A stretch of DNA of 51,584 nucleotides from the NCBI GenBank assembly GCA_905182865.1, contig CAJJCY010000005.1, forward strand, positions 1-51,584, given 5' to 3'. The stretch comes from an uncultured SAR324 cluster bacterium. Its GTDB lineage: Bacteria; SAR324; NAC60-12. Below the pieces are notes generated by a model, which had not been told where the DNA came from, ran no database searches, and was given only the letters and a program-made list of their open reading frames with translations. A program made the position numbers and the translations under genes. Each line of letters starts with the position of its first letter. The first letter of the stretch is position 1. Of the stretch, positions 1 through 8,543 are shown piece by piece.

Positions 1-361
1 TAGGCATCTTTTCAGTATCTTGACGCATGATACGCTGTTCAGTTTCGTCAATAAAAAAAGTAAAATTATGTGCATATGCAAGTGCTTGTGATTTGCGGCC
101 AATTATTTTCCCATTTTTGAAGGATCGAAAATGGATCAGGTTTTCTCCCTCCTGCGGTTCTTCATAAATTTCCACCATGAACTGATTTCCGGTTTCATCT
201 GAATACAGCTCTGAATACAGCTTTTTAGGGGCACTGTCGATAACAACAGTGGAAATAGTGTCAGTCGATTTTTGTGCCACACAAGTAGAAGACCAACCAA
301 GTGTAACCAAAATAAAAAAGCAGGTAATCCAGATAAAATTGTCAAATCTCCGGAATTTCAT
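1..361 (-). CDS. Secreted protein, N-terminal part only (runs off the left edge)
   Basis: An open frame starts at an ATG at 361 and reads leftward with no stop to base 1, giving about 120 residues. The first 33 residues look like a Sec signal peptide: basic start (MKFRRFD), a hydrophobic stretch of about 15 residues (FIWITCFFILVTLG) and a likely cleavage after CVA or CVAQ. The mature part is polar and mixed alpha/beta in composition, and a segment reads YSDETGNQFMVEIYEEPQEG. I do not recognise a family. The protein is presumably exported to the periplasm or outer membrane. The C-terminus lies outside the window. Confidence 0.6.
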   Translation of the reverse strand, partial: MKFRRFDNFIWITCFFILVTLGWSSTCVAQKSTDTISTVVIDSAPKKLYSELYSDETGNQFMVEIYEEPQEGENLIHFRSFKNGKIIGRKSQALAYAHNFTFFIDETEQRIMRQDTEKMP

Positions 362-684
362 TTGTATTCTCAGACAAGTTTTTAAAAATTATTGTTTACT
401 TGTAACACATTTATTTAAATAAACAATCCAAAATCTGTTCCTTTGGCGAGTCAATGATCAAGAATTACCGATTGTGGAGACTTTTAGAGGTGGGAGGGTA
501 TAATGGAAAATTGGTTGTGCTGATTTCGTAAATAACCGGAAGATTGGATATTGTTGTTCAACTTTAGATTTTAATTGGACCTTAGTAAATTTCATCGTTA
601 AGGGCTAAATTAAGAATTGTATCCATCTTACGGAAATTTGCTAAGATTGACTTAAGAGCTGAGTTTGTTCTATGCAGTTCTGAA
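362..684. other. Intergenic gap, no gene seen
   Basis: This AT-rich stretch lies between two minus-strand genes. It must carry the promoter of the secreted protein that starts at 361. I see no convincing ORF, RNA gene or strong terminator hairpin in it. Confidence 0.5.
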
Positions 685-1524
685 TTAAGCTATTGGGCGT
701 TTGGGATCAGCGATCCAGTCACTCCAGGAACCGCAATAGAGACGGGAGTCTCCCAGACCAGCATGGTACATGGCAAGGATGTTATGACAGGCGGTGATTC
801 CGGAACCGCAATACGAAACGGCTTGTTCTGCCGGAGAACCGGAAAGTAACTTTTCATACATCAGACGGAGTACGGATTTAGATTTCCAGTTTCCATCTTC
901 ATCCAAATTCTCAACAAATGGTGCAGATACAGCCCCCGGAATATGTCCGGCAACTGGGTCCAGGGTTTCGTTTATACCTTGGAATCTGTCAGAGTTTCTT
1001 GCATCAAGGATTCGGACTTCATAATTATGTAAATCTGCTTTGATATCTTCTGCTGTGACTAACCAATTATTTCGGGGAGAAGCTTTGAATATTTTTGGTT
1101 CCGAAACAGTTAAAGCTGCAGTTACTTGTCGACCTTCCTGAACCCATCTGGGCCATCCACCATCCATCACAGCAACAGCATCATGTCCGAGCCAACGCAA
1201 CATCCACCAGAGTCGAACCGCGTATGCTCCTCCTGTATCGTCATAAACAACAACTTGAACAGAATCATCAATGCCCCAAGTTGAAAATAATTTTATTAGC
1301 CTCTCTTTTTCCGGTAAAGGATGTCGTCCAGTTTTTCCGGGTATATGAGTTACGGCAAGATCACGGTTGACATGTGCATATGTAGCACCGGGAAGATGAG
1401 AAAGAGCAAACTCGGCTTGTTTTTGCTCTGGTTCTGTTAATACAAAGCGGCAATCGAGAAAACGCCAGTTTGAGTCGTCAAGATGTTCGTTTGCAATTTT
1501 GGGAGTGATTAGTGAACTGTACAT
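685..1524 (-). CDS. sseA: 3-mercaptopyruvate sulfurtransferase (rhodanese family)
   Basis: The 279-residue protein has the tandem rhodanese architecture: an inactive N-terminal domain (about 1-140, with DDTGGAYAVRLWWMLRWLG) and a catalytic C-terminal domain (about 160-279). The active-site loop reads CGSGITACHN near residue 240. CG[ST]G[VI]T is the form typical of mercaptopyruvate sulfurtransferases, whereas thiosulfate-specific rhodaneses have CRKG[VI]T. The enzyme transfers sulfur from 3-mercaptopyruvate to thiols or cyanide in the cytoplasm. Length is normal for the family (about 280) and the start ATG fits the expected N-terminus. The EamA-type transporter lies upstream on the same strand across a 62-bp gap, so the two may be co-transcribed. 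Substrate choice is inferred from the loop only. Confidence 0.88.
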   Translation of the reverse strand: MYSSLITPKIANEHLDDSNWRFLDCRFVLTEPEQKQAEFALSHLPGATYAHVNRDLAVTHIPGKTGRHPLPEKERLIKLFSTWGIDDSVQVVVYDDTGGAYAVRLWWMLRWLGHDAVAVMDGGWPRWVQEGRQVTAALTVSEPKIFKASPRNNWLVTAEDIKADLHNYEVRILDARNSDRFQGINETLDPVAGHIPGAVSAPFVENLDEDGNWKSKSVLRLMYEKLLSGSPAEQAVSYCGSGITACHNILAMYHAGLGDSRLYCGSWSDWIADPKRPIA

Positions 1525-1586
1525 GTTATTCTATTAATAGAAGGATGTTGGAAACTTTTACATTTGTTGATCTAAAGATCCGCTTA

Positions 1587-2459
1587 TTACTTACGTCCTA
1601 AATAGACACCAGAAAGAATCAGTACAACTGCGCCCATGGTATTTACAGAAATAGTTTCGCCTAAAAACAATATTCCAAATAATATTCCGAACATGGGAAT
1701 TATAAAGGCCACATAGGACAAAAAGACAGCACCTGCTCTGAGTATGATGTAGTAGCGCATCAAAAAAGCCATTCCAGTTGAAACGAGGCCCAGGTAAGTC
1801 AGGGCCAACAGACTTTCTGTTTCAAAGTGGAGGCTCCATGGTTGTTCAAGAATCATCCACAGCGGAAACACGATCACAGATGAGCAGATAAAAATTGAGG
1901 CGCTGACCGAGTCGGCTGAAGCACCACGAACACGAGATACAATTACTCCAGAAATAGTATAACAGAATCCGGCACCGATTACCGCTAATTGTGCCCAGAT
2001 ATTTCCATTTATTGAGGAAATAGCATTTTCACCGAATACCAGCAAAATACCAGAAAATCCAACCAGCATTGCCAGTAATTGGCGTAAAGTAAAACTCTCA
2101 TGCTCGCTAAAAAAATGTCCCAGTGTAAGTGCGAATAAAGGGCTGACGGCCATAAGAATTGCAGCCAAACTGCTGTCAATCTGCAATTGACCCCAGGGGA
2201 CAAGGAAAAAAGGGATTAATGTTCCGAAAAGGGCCATCCAGCTAATTTTGATCCAGTTTTGTATTCCACGAGGGAGAGGAGTTTTACGCACTAGTATAAG
2301 TAGCAATAAAGCTGCACCGGCCAGCAAAATTCTCACACTCATTACTGTTAGAGGAGTAACTCCGTGCAGAGCAATTTTAATTGCGCCAAAGGAAGAACCC
2401 CACAAGGCACCAAGGGCAAACAGCACAATGTAGTCGGTACGGGTTGGTTGTCGTTGCAT
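1587..2459 (-). CDS. EamA/DMT-superfamily transporter (RhaT/YdcZ-like exporter)
   Basis: The 290-residue integral membrane protein has about ten hydrophobic helices arranged as two EamA repeats. The first repeat starts near residue 10 (FALGALWGSSFGAIKIAL, with the G-x-x-W-G-S-[SN]-F signature). The second starts near residue 150 (WAQLAVIGAGFCYTISGVI). It ends in GVYLGRK, a typical short cytoplasmic tail. EamA proteins export metabolites or amino acids, or take up sugars; the substrate cannot be read from sequence. Length matches the family (about 290-300). It lies just upstream of sseA on the same strand. Confidence 0.85.
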   Translation of the reverse strand: MQRQPTRTDYIVLFALGALWGSSFGAIKIALHGVTPLTVMSVRILLAGAALLLLILVRKTPLPRGIQNWIKISWMALFGTLIPFFLVPWGQLQIDSSLAAILMAVSPLFALTLGHFFSEHESFTLRQLLAMLVGFSGILLVFGENAISSINGNIWAQLAVIGAGFCYTISGVIVSRVRGASADSVSASIFICSSVIVFPLWMILEQPWSLHFETESLLALTYLGLVSTGMAFLMRYYIILRAGAVFLSYVAFIIPMFGILFGILFLGETISVNTMGAVVLILSGVYLGRK

Positions 2460-2768
2460 GAAGGTGATTTAACTTTAAAATAGTATTTCAGTACTTAAGA
2501 TTTCCTGTAATTATTTCTTACTTTTTGAGTCTTTTGCTCAGCCAATCTATACACAGTACATTGCAAAAATAAATTTCTCTACGCAGAAAAGAAATCCGGC
2601 AGGGAAAAGTTTGACTCATCAAGAAATTTGGAACGAGCTTTATGTTTAAGCTGATCGAAGTTCACAAATTCCGGATCGATTGTTTATTCCCGGAGGTATT
2701 GTATTTCACTATATAAATGTCTGTTAGACCAGCTGATATGACTGATTTAAATCATAAAGTCCCGTGTA
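2460..2768. other. Intergenic gap, no gene seen
   Basis: This is an AT-rich gap upstream of the DMT transporter start and downstream of the broken exported protein. I see no supported ORF, repeat or RNA. Confidence 0.5.
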
Positions 2769-3310
2769 TTAGAAACTCATGCCCCATAGTAAAGACGTTT
2801 TTGTCCCGTAAGGATATGTTTGATATGCCAACCGGGGAATGAATGGGAATTGAATACTTCCGTAATTCACAGCACTGGAACCGGATTCATCACTCATCAG
2901 CAAATAGGCTTCCCAGCCTAAACCGAGCAAAGTTAAAATATCCCAAGTTTGCATACTGCTTTTATAGAATTTCATTTTACTGACGTTGCTGTCATATTCA
3001 CTTTTGTAACTAGCTTTTTCACTACTGCTGCTGGAGTTTGCATATTGTGTTGCCAGCGTGCTGTTTTTTGACTGAGAGATCGTTGTAGGACTTAGCATCA
3101 TTATAGGACATCAATGCCGAAACGAGGGTGACGGAAACGGCAGCATAATGGCCGGCATATTCCGAGGATGAACTTTTTTCGATGCACTTCCGTTTCCGCG
3201 GACATCTCTTTTTCCTGAGCCTGGGCCGTTACTAAAAACAGCATAAAATAGAATATGTTAATCGTGACTGCCTTGAAAAAACGAAGTTGCCATATTTTTT
3301 CCCAATACAT
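2769..3310 (-). pseudogene. Small exported protein, broken by two one-base frameshifts
   Basis: Three overlapping reading frames join into one plausible protein of about 180 residues. Frame one (from 3310) gives a signal peptide ending LFLVTAQAQ. At an A6 run on the minus strand (plus T6 at 3174-3179) the sense continues one frame on, as SSSSEYAGHYAAVSVTLVSA. At a second A6 run (near 3064-3069) it moves on again into STLATQYANSSSSSEKASYK. It ends with GWEAYLLMSDESGSS and KTSLLWGMSF. Each switch is explained by one extra A in the run. The product is Ser/Tyr-rich and may have a hydrophobic segment (DILTLLGLGWEAYLL). I do not recognise the family. It is either a real pseudogene or carries two homopolymer errors. 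Confidence 0.6.
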
Positions 3311-4058
3311 CTTAGTGCTCTAGTAGTTTCTTGTGGATTTCAGAGAGAATTATGGAATCAATTCCTGAATATCGGAAAAGCTTGCTAAAATTGTGAAGTT
3401 ATATAATTGTGGGAAATGCATACCGGCCACCGGCAAAAAATGCGGACTCAGTGGACTGAACAAATTAAGCTTACCGACAAAACTATGAAAATAATAAATA
3501 CTATATCTACATTAATGGTGACAAAACCATTTTCACCTACTTTCGGTGAATATTTGTATTTTGTCAAGAAGTAAAATCTCACAAAAAATACTATTTATGA
3601 ATAAAAATTATATAAAAACAGATGGTTGAAAAGAATATTTCTATATCAACATTACTTATTGGTCAACATCATTCTTTCACCAGTTTCATAATATTGATCA
3701 ACACAATTACACACATCTCGTTACTCAAACCACATTAATATTTTTGTTTCTATGCCGGATTGACAGGTTCAGGTCTTGATGTTAGCTGTCGAATTTTTCA
3801 TGCAGATTCTTATGTTACATAATCATACTGGGAAATCTAATGGTGTGTCTTTACCTTAGATAATTCGAGCGGAAGTTTTACTTTAAGAGATAATATTAGC
3901 GCCCAATCGACACTTGCAAACATTCAATAATATTGTATTTGCCTTGAAACAATTTATTTTTGATACACTTTCACTTCTCATTTGCAGTTCAGGTAGTTCT
4001 ATGTGAAAATTAAATAATTTATTTCTGTATCCTTATTTTATTTATTTTCATAAACAGT
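3311..4058. other. Long non-coding gap
   Basis: About 750 bp of AT-rich sequence (poly-A and poly-T tracts) has no supported gene on either strand. It lies upstream of the korB tail. The missing front part of korB is not recognisable here, so the break is not a simple frameshift. Small inverted repeats occur near 3530-3548 (TTCACC/GGTGAA) without a T-run. Confidence 0.45.
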
Positions 4059-4316
4059 TCCACCAAAATTTTGGTTTTCGGGAAAGATCAGAACAAGGGA
4101 ATTCGTTTAAGAGTATTGAAACCTGTAATAGTAAATTTGGACGAAGGAGTTAATGAAAAGGAATTACTGACACATGACCAATTTTGTGAAGATAGTACTC
4201 TGGCAAATTTGTTGAGTGGTTTTGATTATCCGGATTTCCCGATGCCGATGGGAATCTTGCGACAAGTCGAGTATACTCCTTATGAAGAGAAAATAGAACA
4301 ACAAATAAAAACGTAA
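4059..4316 (+). pseudogene. C-terminal remnant of 2-oxoacid:ferredoxin oxidoreductase beta subunit (KorB-like)
   Basis: About 85 codons match in style the extreme C-terminus of KorB/PorB-type thiamine-diphosphate subunits. They hold FGKDQNKGIRLRVLKP, then the HDQFCEDSTLANLLS element and the closing FPMPMGILRQVEYTPYE. The TPP- and FeS-binding body, about 200 residues, is absent: codons upstream of 4059 become non-coding and reach a stop at 4011. The remnant sits about 135 bp before a tRNA cluster, a common recombination site. It is almost certainly non-functional. An alpha subunit is not present in the window. Confidence 0.65.
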
Positions 4317-4452
4317 ATTGAGAAGAAAGGTGTGGGAGATCTGGCAGCACTTTTAAGGGTTAATCAAGTCTGGAAAAATTGAAAAAATTCTTGCCAAATT
4401 AAAAAACAACTTGCACTCCTTATCACCGTTCTATAAGATTATTTGTTTAGTT

Positions 4453-4528
4453 GGGCGATTAGCTCAGCTGGGAGAGCAACGGCCTTACAAGCCGTAGGTC
4501 ACAAGTTCGAACCTTGTACCGCCCACCA
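4453..4528 (+). tRNA. tRNA-Val (anticodon TAC)
   Basis: A 76-nt cloverleaf with encoded CCA. The acceptor is GGGCGAT against ACCGCCC, with one A-C mismatch at pair 6-67. The D arm is AGCTCAGCTGGGAGAGC. The anticodon stem ACGGC/GCCGT encloses the loop CTTACAA, so the anticodon is TAC. The T arm contains GTTCGAA. It is the first of three tRNAs on this strand. Confidence 0.95.
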
Positions 4529-4543
4529 TTTAACCCGGATAAC

Positions 4544-4620
4544 GGGGTCGTAGTTCAGTTGGTTAGAACGCCTGCCTGTCACGCAGGAGGCCGCCGGTTC
4601 AAGTCCGGTCGACCCCGCCA
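4544..4620 (+). tRNA. tRNA-Asp (anticodon GTC)
   Basis: A 77-nt cloverleaf with encoded CCA. Acceptor GGGGTCG pairs fully with CGACCCC, and the discriminator is G. The anticodon stem CCTGC/GCAGG encloses the loop CTGTCAC, giving anticodon GTC. The T-loop is GTTCAAG. It lies 15 bp after tRNA-Val(TAC). Confidence 0.96.
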
Positions 4621-4639
4621 TCTTTCCTGGCATATTGAT

Positions 4640-4663
4640 AAAGGTTTTCTCCGGAAAACCTTT
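4640..4663 (+). terminator. Strong hairpin between tRNA-Asp and tRNA-Val(CAC)
   Basis: A perfect 10-bp stem (AAAGGTTTTC/GAAAACCTTT) closes a 4-nt TCCG loop. The following bases (GCATTCCTTT) have no clean T-run, so intrinsic termination would be weak. It may instead be a processing or attenuation structure in the tRNA transcript. Confidence 0.5.
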
Positions 4664-4706
4664 GCATTCCTTTACATCACATCTTCAGAAATAGCTGACA
4701 AATTCA

Positions 4707-4781
4707 GGGTGCGTAGCTCAGTGGGAGAGCGCCTGCCTCACACGCAGGAAGTCGGCAGTTCAATCCTGTCCGCGCCCACCA
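4707..4781 (+). tRNA. tRNA-Val (anticodon CAC)
   Basis: A 75-nt cloverleaf with encoded CCA. Acceptor GGGTGCG pairs with CGCGCCC, with one T-G wobble. The D arm is AGCTCAGTGGGAGAGC. The anticodon stem CCTGC/GCAGG encloses the loop CTCACAC, giving anticodon CAC, which reads GUG. It is a second valine isoacceptor in the same cluster as the TAC form. Confidence 0.94.
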
Positions 4782-4782
4782 T

Positions 4783-4805
4783 CTTTGCTGCGAAGGTCAG
4801 CAAAG
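4783..4805 (+). terminator. Hairpin just after the last tRNA, probable transcript end
   Basis: A perfect 8-bp stem (CTTTGCTG/CAGCAAAG) with a 7-nt loop begins 2 bp after the tRNA CCA. It is followed by AT-rich sequence rather than a pure T-run. Position and shape suggest an end or 3'-processing structure for the tRNA transcript. Confidence 0.5.
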
Positions 4806-5035
4806 AATTATCTTACTATTATCCACAAAATACCTTTTGTTGCGTAGTTCAATTTCAATCCGAAGTAGCACACTCTAAATTTACTGATGCCTTAATTTTA
4901 TCAGCGGTTTGGATCTGGACAGCTAAGATAGAAAGACTTTAACGGTTCATGTAGTACGGTGAAGATGAGTGCCCGCAAGCATGTCGAGAACAGCAGTTGA
5001 TCAGCTTTTCGTACCTGATAAATATTTTTAGTAAA

Positions 5036-6334
5036 TCATCTCAGGTAACGGTCAAGTAATCGGTAATATAGAATTGAAGGTGCGAGAAACCATGGATTAC
5101 CTGAGTAGAATGGACGGGTTTGAAACTTGATATCTGTCAACACAGTATTTCCTTCAGTGAGTCCTGCCAGCCTTTGACCAAGTTTTGTACCAAAGTAACT
5201 TGACAGAGAAACTCCTGAGCCGCAGTATCCCATGGAATAGTGAACGCCGTCCTGATTTCCGGTATGCGGCATGTGGTCAAAGGTATATCCCACAAAGCCC
5301 ATCCATGAGTGACTGATCTTTGTTTCTGCTAATTGAGGAAATATTTTTGTGAGTTGTATGTGCAGAGGTTTTACTGATTTTTCAGGATCAGTCTCATTCA
5401 GAGATACTCTGCCGCCAAACAAAATACGCTTTCGGTCAGGCGAAGCCCGGTAATAAACTACCAGTTTTCTTGTATCAGAAATTACCCTGTCCTTTGGAAT
5501 CAACTCGTCGACTAATCCTTCCTCAAGAGATTCTGTAGCAATAATGTAACTGCCAATTGGAATAACTCTCCTTCTGTGCCAAGGTGTAGCAGCACCTGTA
5601 TATCCGCTGGTGGCGACAACAACTTGACGGGCAGTAATTGTCCCTGCTTCAGTCTGAAGCAGAAAAACTTCGCCTTTCTTCTCAATCTTCTTCACAGCAC
5701 ATTTTGTCTTTATCTGCGTACCTCCGGTGAGTGCTCTTTCAAGTAATCCGCGATGGAATCTTGCAGGATCAAGTGAAGCATGATAAGGATGTACTATCCC
5801 ACCGTGGTAAAAATCACTGCCGATTTCTGTATGCTGCTGAGATTTTGAGATAAGATCTACATCCATCTCCAGACCTTCTGGTTGTTCTCTAATTCGTTTT
5901 TCTAACTGTTTAAATTGAGATTGAGAATGAGCACCATAGAAACGTCCGGAACGTTTAAAATCACAGTCAATTTTTTCTTCCTGAATAAAATCTCCAATCC
6001 ATTTCAGGGCGTTTATCCCTTCTTTCAAAAGTTCACGTGCTCTTTCTTCACCATACTTGCGGGAAAGTTCCTGAAAGCTGGGTTTGAGACTGGTACTGAC
6101 TTGTCCTCCATTACGTGAGCTACCGCCCCAGCCGGCATCCTGAGCATCTAGAACAACTGTGTCCAGACCATTCCTACTGGTTTGGATGGCTGTGCATAAT
6201 CCTGTATATCCTGATCCAATGACTGCGACTTCGGTTTCTTCTGGCAGGTCAATTTCTTTGATAATGGGCCGAGGTGTTTTTTCCCACCAGTAAGGAGTGT
6301 TTTTGTAGTTTGCTGTTAAAATAGATTCATTCAT
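5036..6334 (-). CDS. FAD-dependent amine/amino-acid oxidoreductase (DadA/PuuB/OrdL-like)
   Basis: This is a 432-residue flavoprotein of the DAO family. The Rossmann FAD motif reads VAVIGSGYTGLCTA near residue 36, after a leader with PYWWEKTPRP, which is typical of PuuB/OrdL-like oxidases (gamma-glutamylputrescine or related amines). The DAGWGGSSRNGGQV segment (about 65-80) matches the flavin-contacting stretch of this group. The C-terminal MGYCGSGVSLSSYFGTKLG is the second FAD-binding element. Family members oxidise an amine or amino acid to an imine, with FAD and O2 or a quinone. The substrate is unknown and no polyamine-pathway gene is next to it. Start ATG and length are as expected. Confidence 0.85.
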   Translation of the reverse strand: MNESILTANYKNTPYWWEKTPRPIIKEIDLPEETEVAVIGSGYTGLCTAIQTSRNGLDTVVLDAQDAGWGGSSRNGGQVSTSLKPSFQELSRKYGEERARELLKEGINALKWIGDFIQEEKIDCDFKRSGRFYGAHSQSQFKQLEKRIREQPEGLEMDVDLISKSQQHTEIGSDFYHGGIVHPYHASLDPARFHRGLLERALTGGTQIKTKCAVKKIEKKGEVFLLQTEAGTITARQVVVATSGYTGAATPWHRRRVIPIGSYIIATESLEEGLVDELIPKDRVISDTRKLVVYYRASPDRKRILFGGRVSLNETDPEKSVKPLHIQLTKIFPQLAETKISHSWMGFVGYTFDHMPHTGNQDGVHYSMGYCGSGVSLSSYFGTKLGQRLAGLTEGNTVLTDIKFQTRPFYSGNPWFLAPSILYYRLLDRYLR

Positions 6335-6453
6335 TTTTTGATTTTTAGCTGAATCATAATAGTAATCAAGTTTTGCCTATTTTAAAATGAGATGTATAAG
6401 AAAATTATTTTTAAATTATTTACAATTCGAGGTGTGAAACTTTCAAAGTTAAA

Positions 6454-7374
6454 TTAACTTCTATTTTTCTGCATTGCCGCAATTGTTGCCACATTAACAA
6501 TATCTGCTGAAGAACACCCCCTTGACAAATCGTGGATTGGTTTTTTCAAACCTTGTAAAAGGGGACCCCACGCGGTATATCCCGCCAGGCGTTCAGTTAA
6601 TTTATAAGCAATATTTCCTGCTTCCAGAGAAGGGAAAATCAGTACAGAAGAATTTCCGGAGAGCGGTGAATCTTTTGCTTTAGCGGCAGCTACAGCCGGT
6701 ACCAAAGCTGAATCAACCTGAAGCTCACCGTCATGTAATATGTCTGGATGGCTTTCTGCAAAAATGCTGATTGCTTCCCGAACATGGCTAACGCGGCGAT
6801 GATTAGCGCTTCCTTTTGTGGAAAAAGAAAGAAATGCTACACGCGGTTCCTTGCCGGTCAGCAAGTAATGCAGGGCGGCAGACTCGCCGGCGATGGAAGC
6901 TAGTTGATCACTTGTTGGTTCCGGAATAACCGCGCAATCCGCAAAAGTATAAGCCGTATCAGCATTCGGAGAAATCATGAAGAAACTGCTCGAAACCCAT
7001 TTTGATTTTGGTTTTACTCCTACAATCCGGATTGCAGCATGAAGAACATTGCTGGTTGAAGTGATTGAACCAGCTACCAAGCCGTCGGCATCTCCATTGC
7101 TGACCATCATCATGCTAAAATTCAGAGTGTCTTTCATATATTCTTCTTTTGCTTCATCTGTCATTTTTTTGAAGAAGCGTTCTTGTTCTAAAACTTCCTG
7201 GTATTGGGTTTCTTTGCTTCGAAAATCCTCTGGTTCCAAAAGCTCATAACCCAGGTCACGCAGATGTCTTTTTGCGAGGGATACCCGTGGGTCATCTCTT
7301 TCAGGAAGAATAAGTTTTGCTGATTTTTTTTGTCCAATCTCGATAATGCGTTCCTGGTACTTGTTTAGTTGCAT
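6454..7374 (-). CDS. pta: Phosphate acetyltransferase (PTA/PTB family)
   Basis: The 306-residue protein is the short, catalytic-domain-only form of Pta (about 320-340 is usual). Family landmarks are KLILPERDDPRVSLAKR at the N-terminus, NFSMMMVSNGDADGLVAGS (about 85-103), and the C-terminal sequence NVLIFPSLEAGNIAYKL in the variant SVLIFPSLEAGNIAYKL. The end, GCSSADIVNVATIAAM, also fits. It interconverts acetyl-CoA plus phosphate with acetyl phosphate plus CoA in the cytoplasm. No acetate kinase is adjacent. Phosphate butyryltransferase is the alternative, but the GDADGLVAG and NIAYKL segments favour Pta. It is transcribed divergently from the HMG-CoA lyase gene. Confidence 0.85.
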   Translation of the reverse strand: MQLNKYQERIIEIGQKKSAKLILPERDDPRVSLAKRHLRDLGYELLEPEDFRSKETQYQEVLEQERFFKKMTDEAKEEYMKDTLNFSMMMVSNGDADGLVAGSITSTSNVLHAAIRIVGVKPKSKWVSSSFFMISPNADTAYTFADCAVIPEPTSDQLASIAGESAALHYLLTGKEPRVAFLSFSTKGSANHRRVSHVREAISIFAESHPDILHDGELQVDSALVPAVAAAKAKDSPLSGNSSVLIFPSLEAGNIAYKLTERLAGYTAWGPLLQGLKKPIHDLSRGCSSADIVNVATIAAMQKNRS

Positions 7375-7500
7375 TACAGTTGTCCTTAAATAATTAATTT
7401 ATAAATAAGTTATTAGCCTTTTGATTTGAAAGTCATTCTATTGGACTCTTTAAAAAACAGCAACATGCATTACATTGTCTGCACCGGAAAAAGATTTCAG

Positions 7501-7528
7501 TTGACAGTAAAAAATGTTAGCCTAACAT
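7501..7528 (+). promoter_or_regulatory. Candidate promoter with a 15-bp operator-like palindrome
   Basis: A TTGACA box at 7501-7506 is followed after 16 bp by TAACAT (7523-7528, 4/6 match to the -10 consensus). A perfect inverted repeat ATGTTAG-C-CTAACAT (7514-7528) covers the spacer and -10 box, as expected for a repressor site. It would drive HMG-CoA lyase, with a leader of about 45-50 nt. No regulator gene is adjacent. Confidence 0.5.
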
Positions 7529-7581
7529 CCTACATGTAAAGAACAAAAGCACAGTCAACTTTCTTGTATAACTTAAGAACC

Positions 7582-8467
7582 ATGATAGCAAAAAAAGTCC
7601 AGATCGTCGAAGTAGGGCCGAGAGATGGTTTGCAAAATGAAAAGATATGGGTTGAGACTGAGACTAAAATTGCTTTGATCTGAGAAACTTGCTGATGCAG
7701 GACTTACAAAAATTGAGGCCGCAAGTTTTGTAAGTCCAAAATGGGTTCCGCAAATGAAGGATGCATTTGAGGTGCTTTCTGGAATTGAGCGCCGTCCCGG
7801 AGTAACCTATCCGGTGCTGACTCCAAACCTGAAAGGTTTTGAAAGGGCATTGGAGGCAGGTGTGACTGAGGTTGCGGTCTTTGGTGCGGCCTCTGAGGCA
7901 TTCTCTCAAAAAAATATCAATTGCTCCATTTCTGAATCAGTCGAGCGGTTTCGGCCTGTTTTAGAAGCAGCACAAAAAAATAATGTTCGTGTCCGCGGAT
8001 ATATTTCCTGTGTTTTGGGGTGTCCCTATCAAGGAGAAGTCCCCCTTGAAAACGTGGTAAATTTAGCGGAAAAAATGTCGGAAATGGGCTGCTACGAAAT
8101 TTCGCTTGGTGACACAATTGGAATCGGAACACCACTGAAGGCTAAAAAAATGGTTGAAACAGTTGCAGAAAAAGTCCCTGTCTCAAACCTTGCACTGCAT
8201 TTTCATGATACCCGAGGGCAGGCATTGGCAAATATTTATGCCTGTTTGGAACTTGGTGTATCTGTTATCGACGCATCTGTTTCCGGTTTGGGCGGATGTC
8301 CCTATGCACAGGGAGCAAGCGGGAACGTGGCCACTGAAGACGTAGTTTATATGCTTCATGGAATAGGTATTAAGACGGGTGTTGATATAGAAAAACTGAT
8401 CGAAACAGGGCGCTTCATCAGTGACGTTTTCGGTCGACTTCCTCAAAGTCGTGTCTCCTGTGCGTAA
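7582..8467 (+). pseudogene. mvaB: Hydroxymethylglutaryl-CoA lyase, interrupted by one extra base
   Basis: Two frames together give a full-length HMG-CoA lyase of about 295 residues, which cleaves HMG-CoA to acetoacetate and acetyl-CoA in leucine breakdown. Frame one, from the ATG at 7582, holds the substrate motif [13 protein letters not shown] single extra T at 7681 turns LIEKLADAG into a TGA stop. From there the next frame runs cleanly to the TAA at 8465, with [15 protein letters not shown], the metal-binding [10 protein letters not shown] and the catalytic-loop motif [15 protein letters not shown], whose Cys is present. The lesion is not in a homopolymer. If it is real, the gene is dead, or only an N-terminally truncated form could start at 7754. 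The gene leads a plus-strand catabolic run. Confidence 0.85.
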
Positions 8468-8543
8468 ATAATATGCAAGATTTATCTCTCCGCTCGAAAT
8501 GACACGGATTTAAGACATTTTTTTTGACGGAATCAAAGAAAGC

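Noticed and set aside
4514..4942. Plus-strand open frame of 142 codons
   Set aside because: It runs through tRNA-Asp and tRNA-Val(CAC) and two hairpins, so its codons are tRNA bases.
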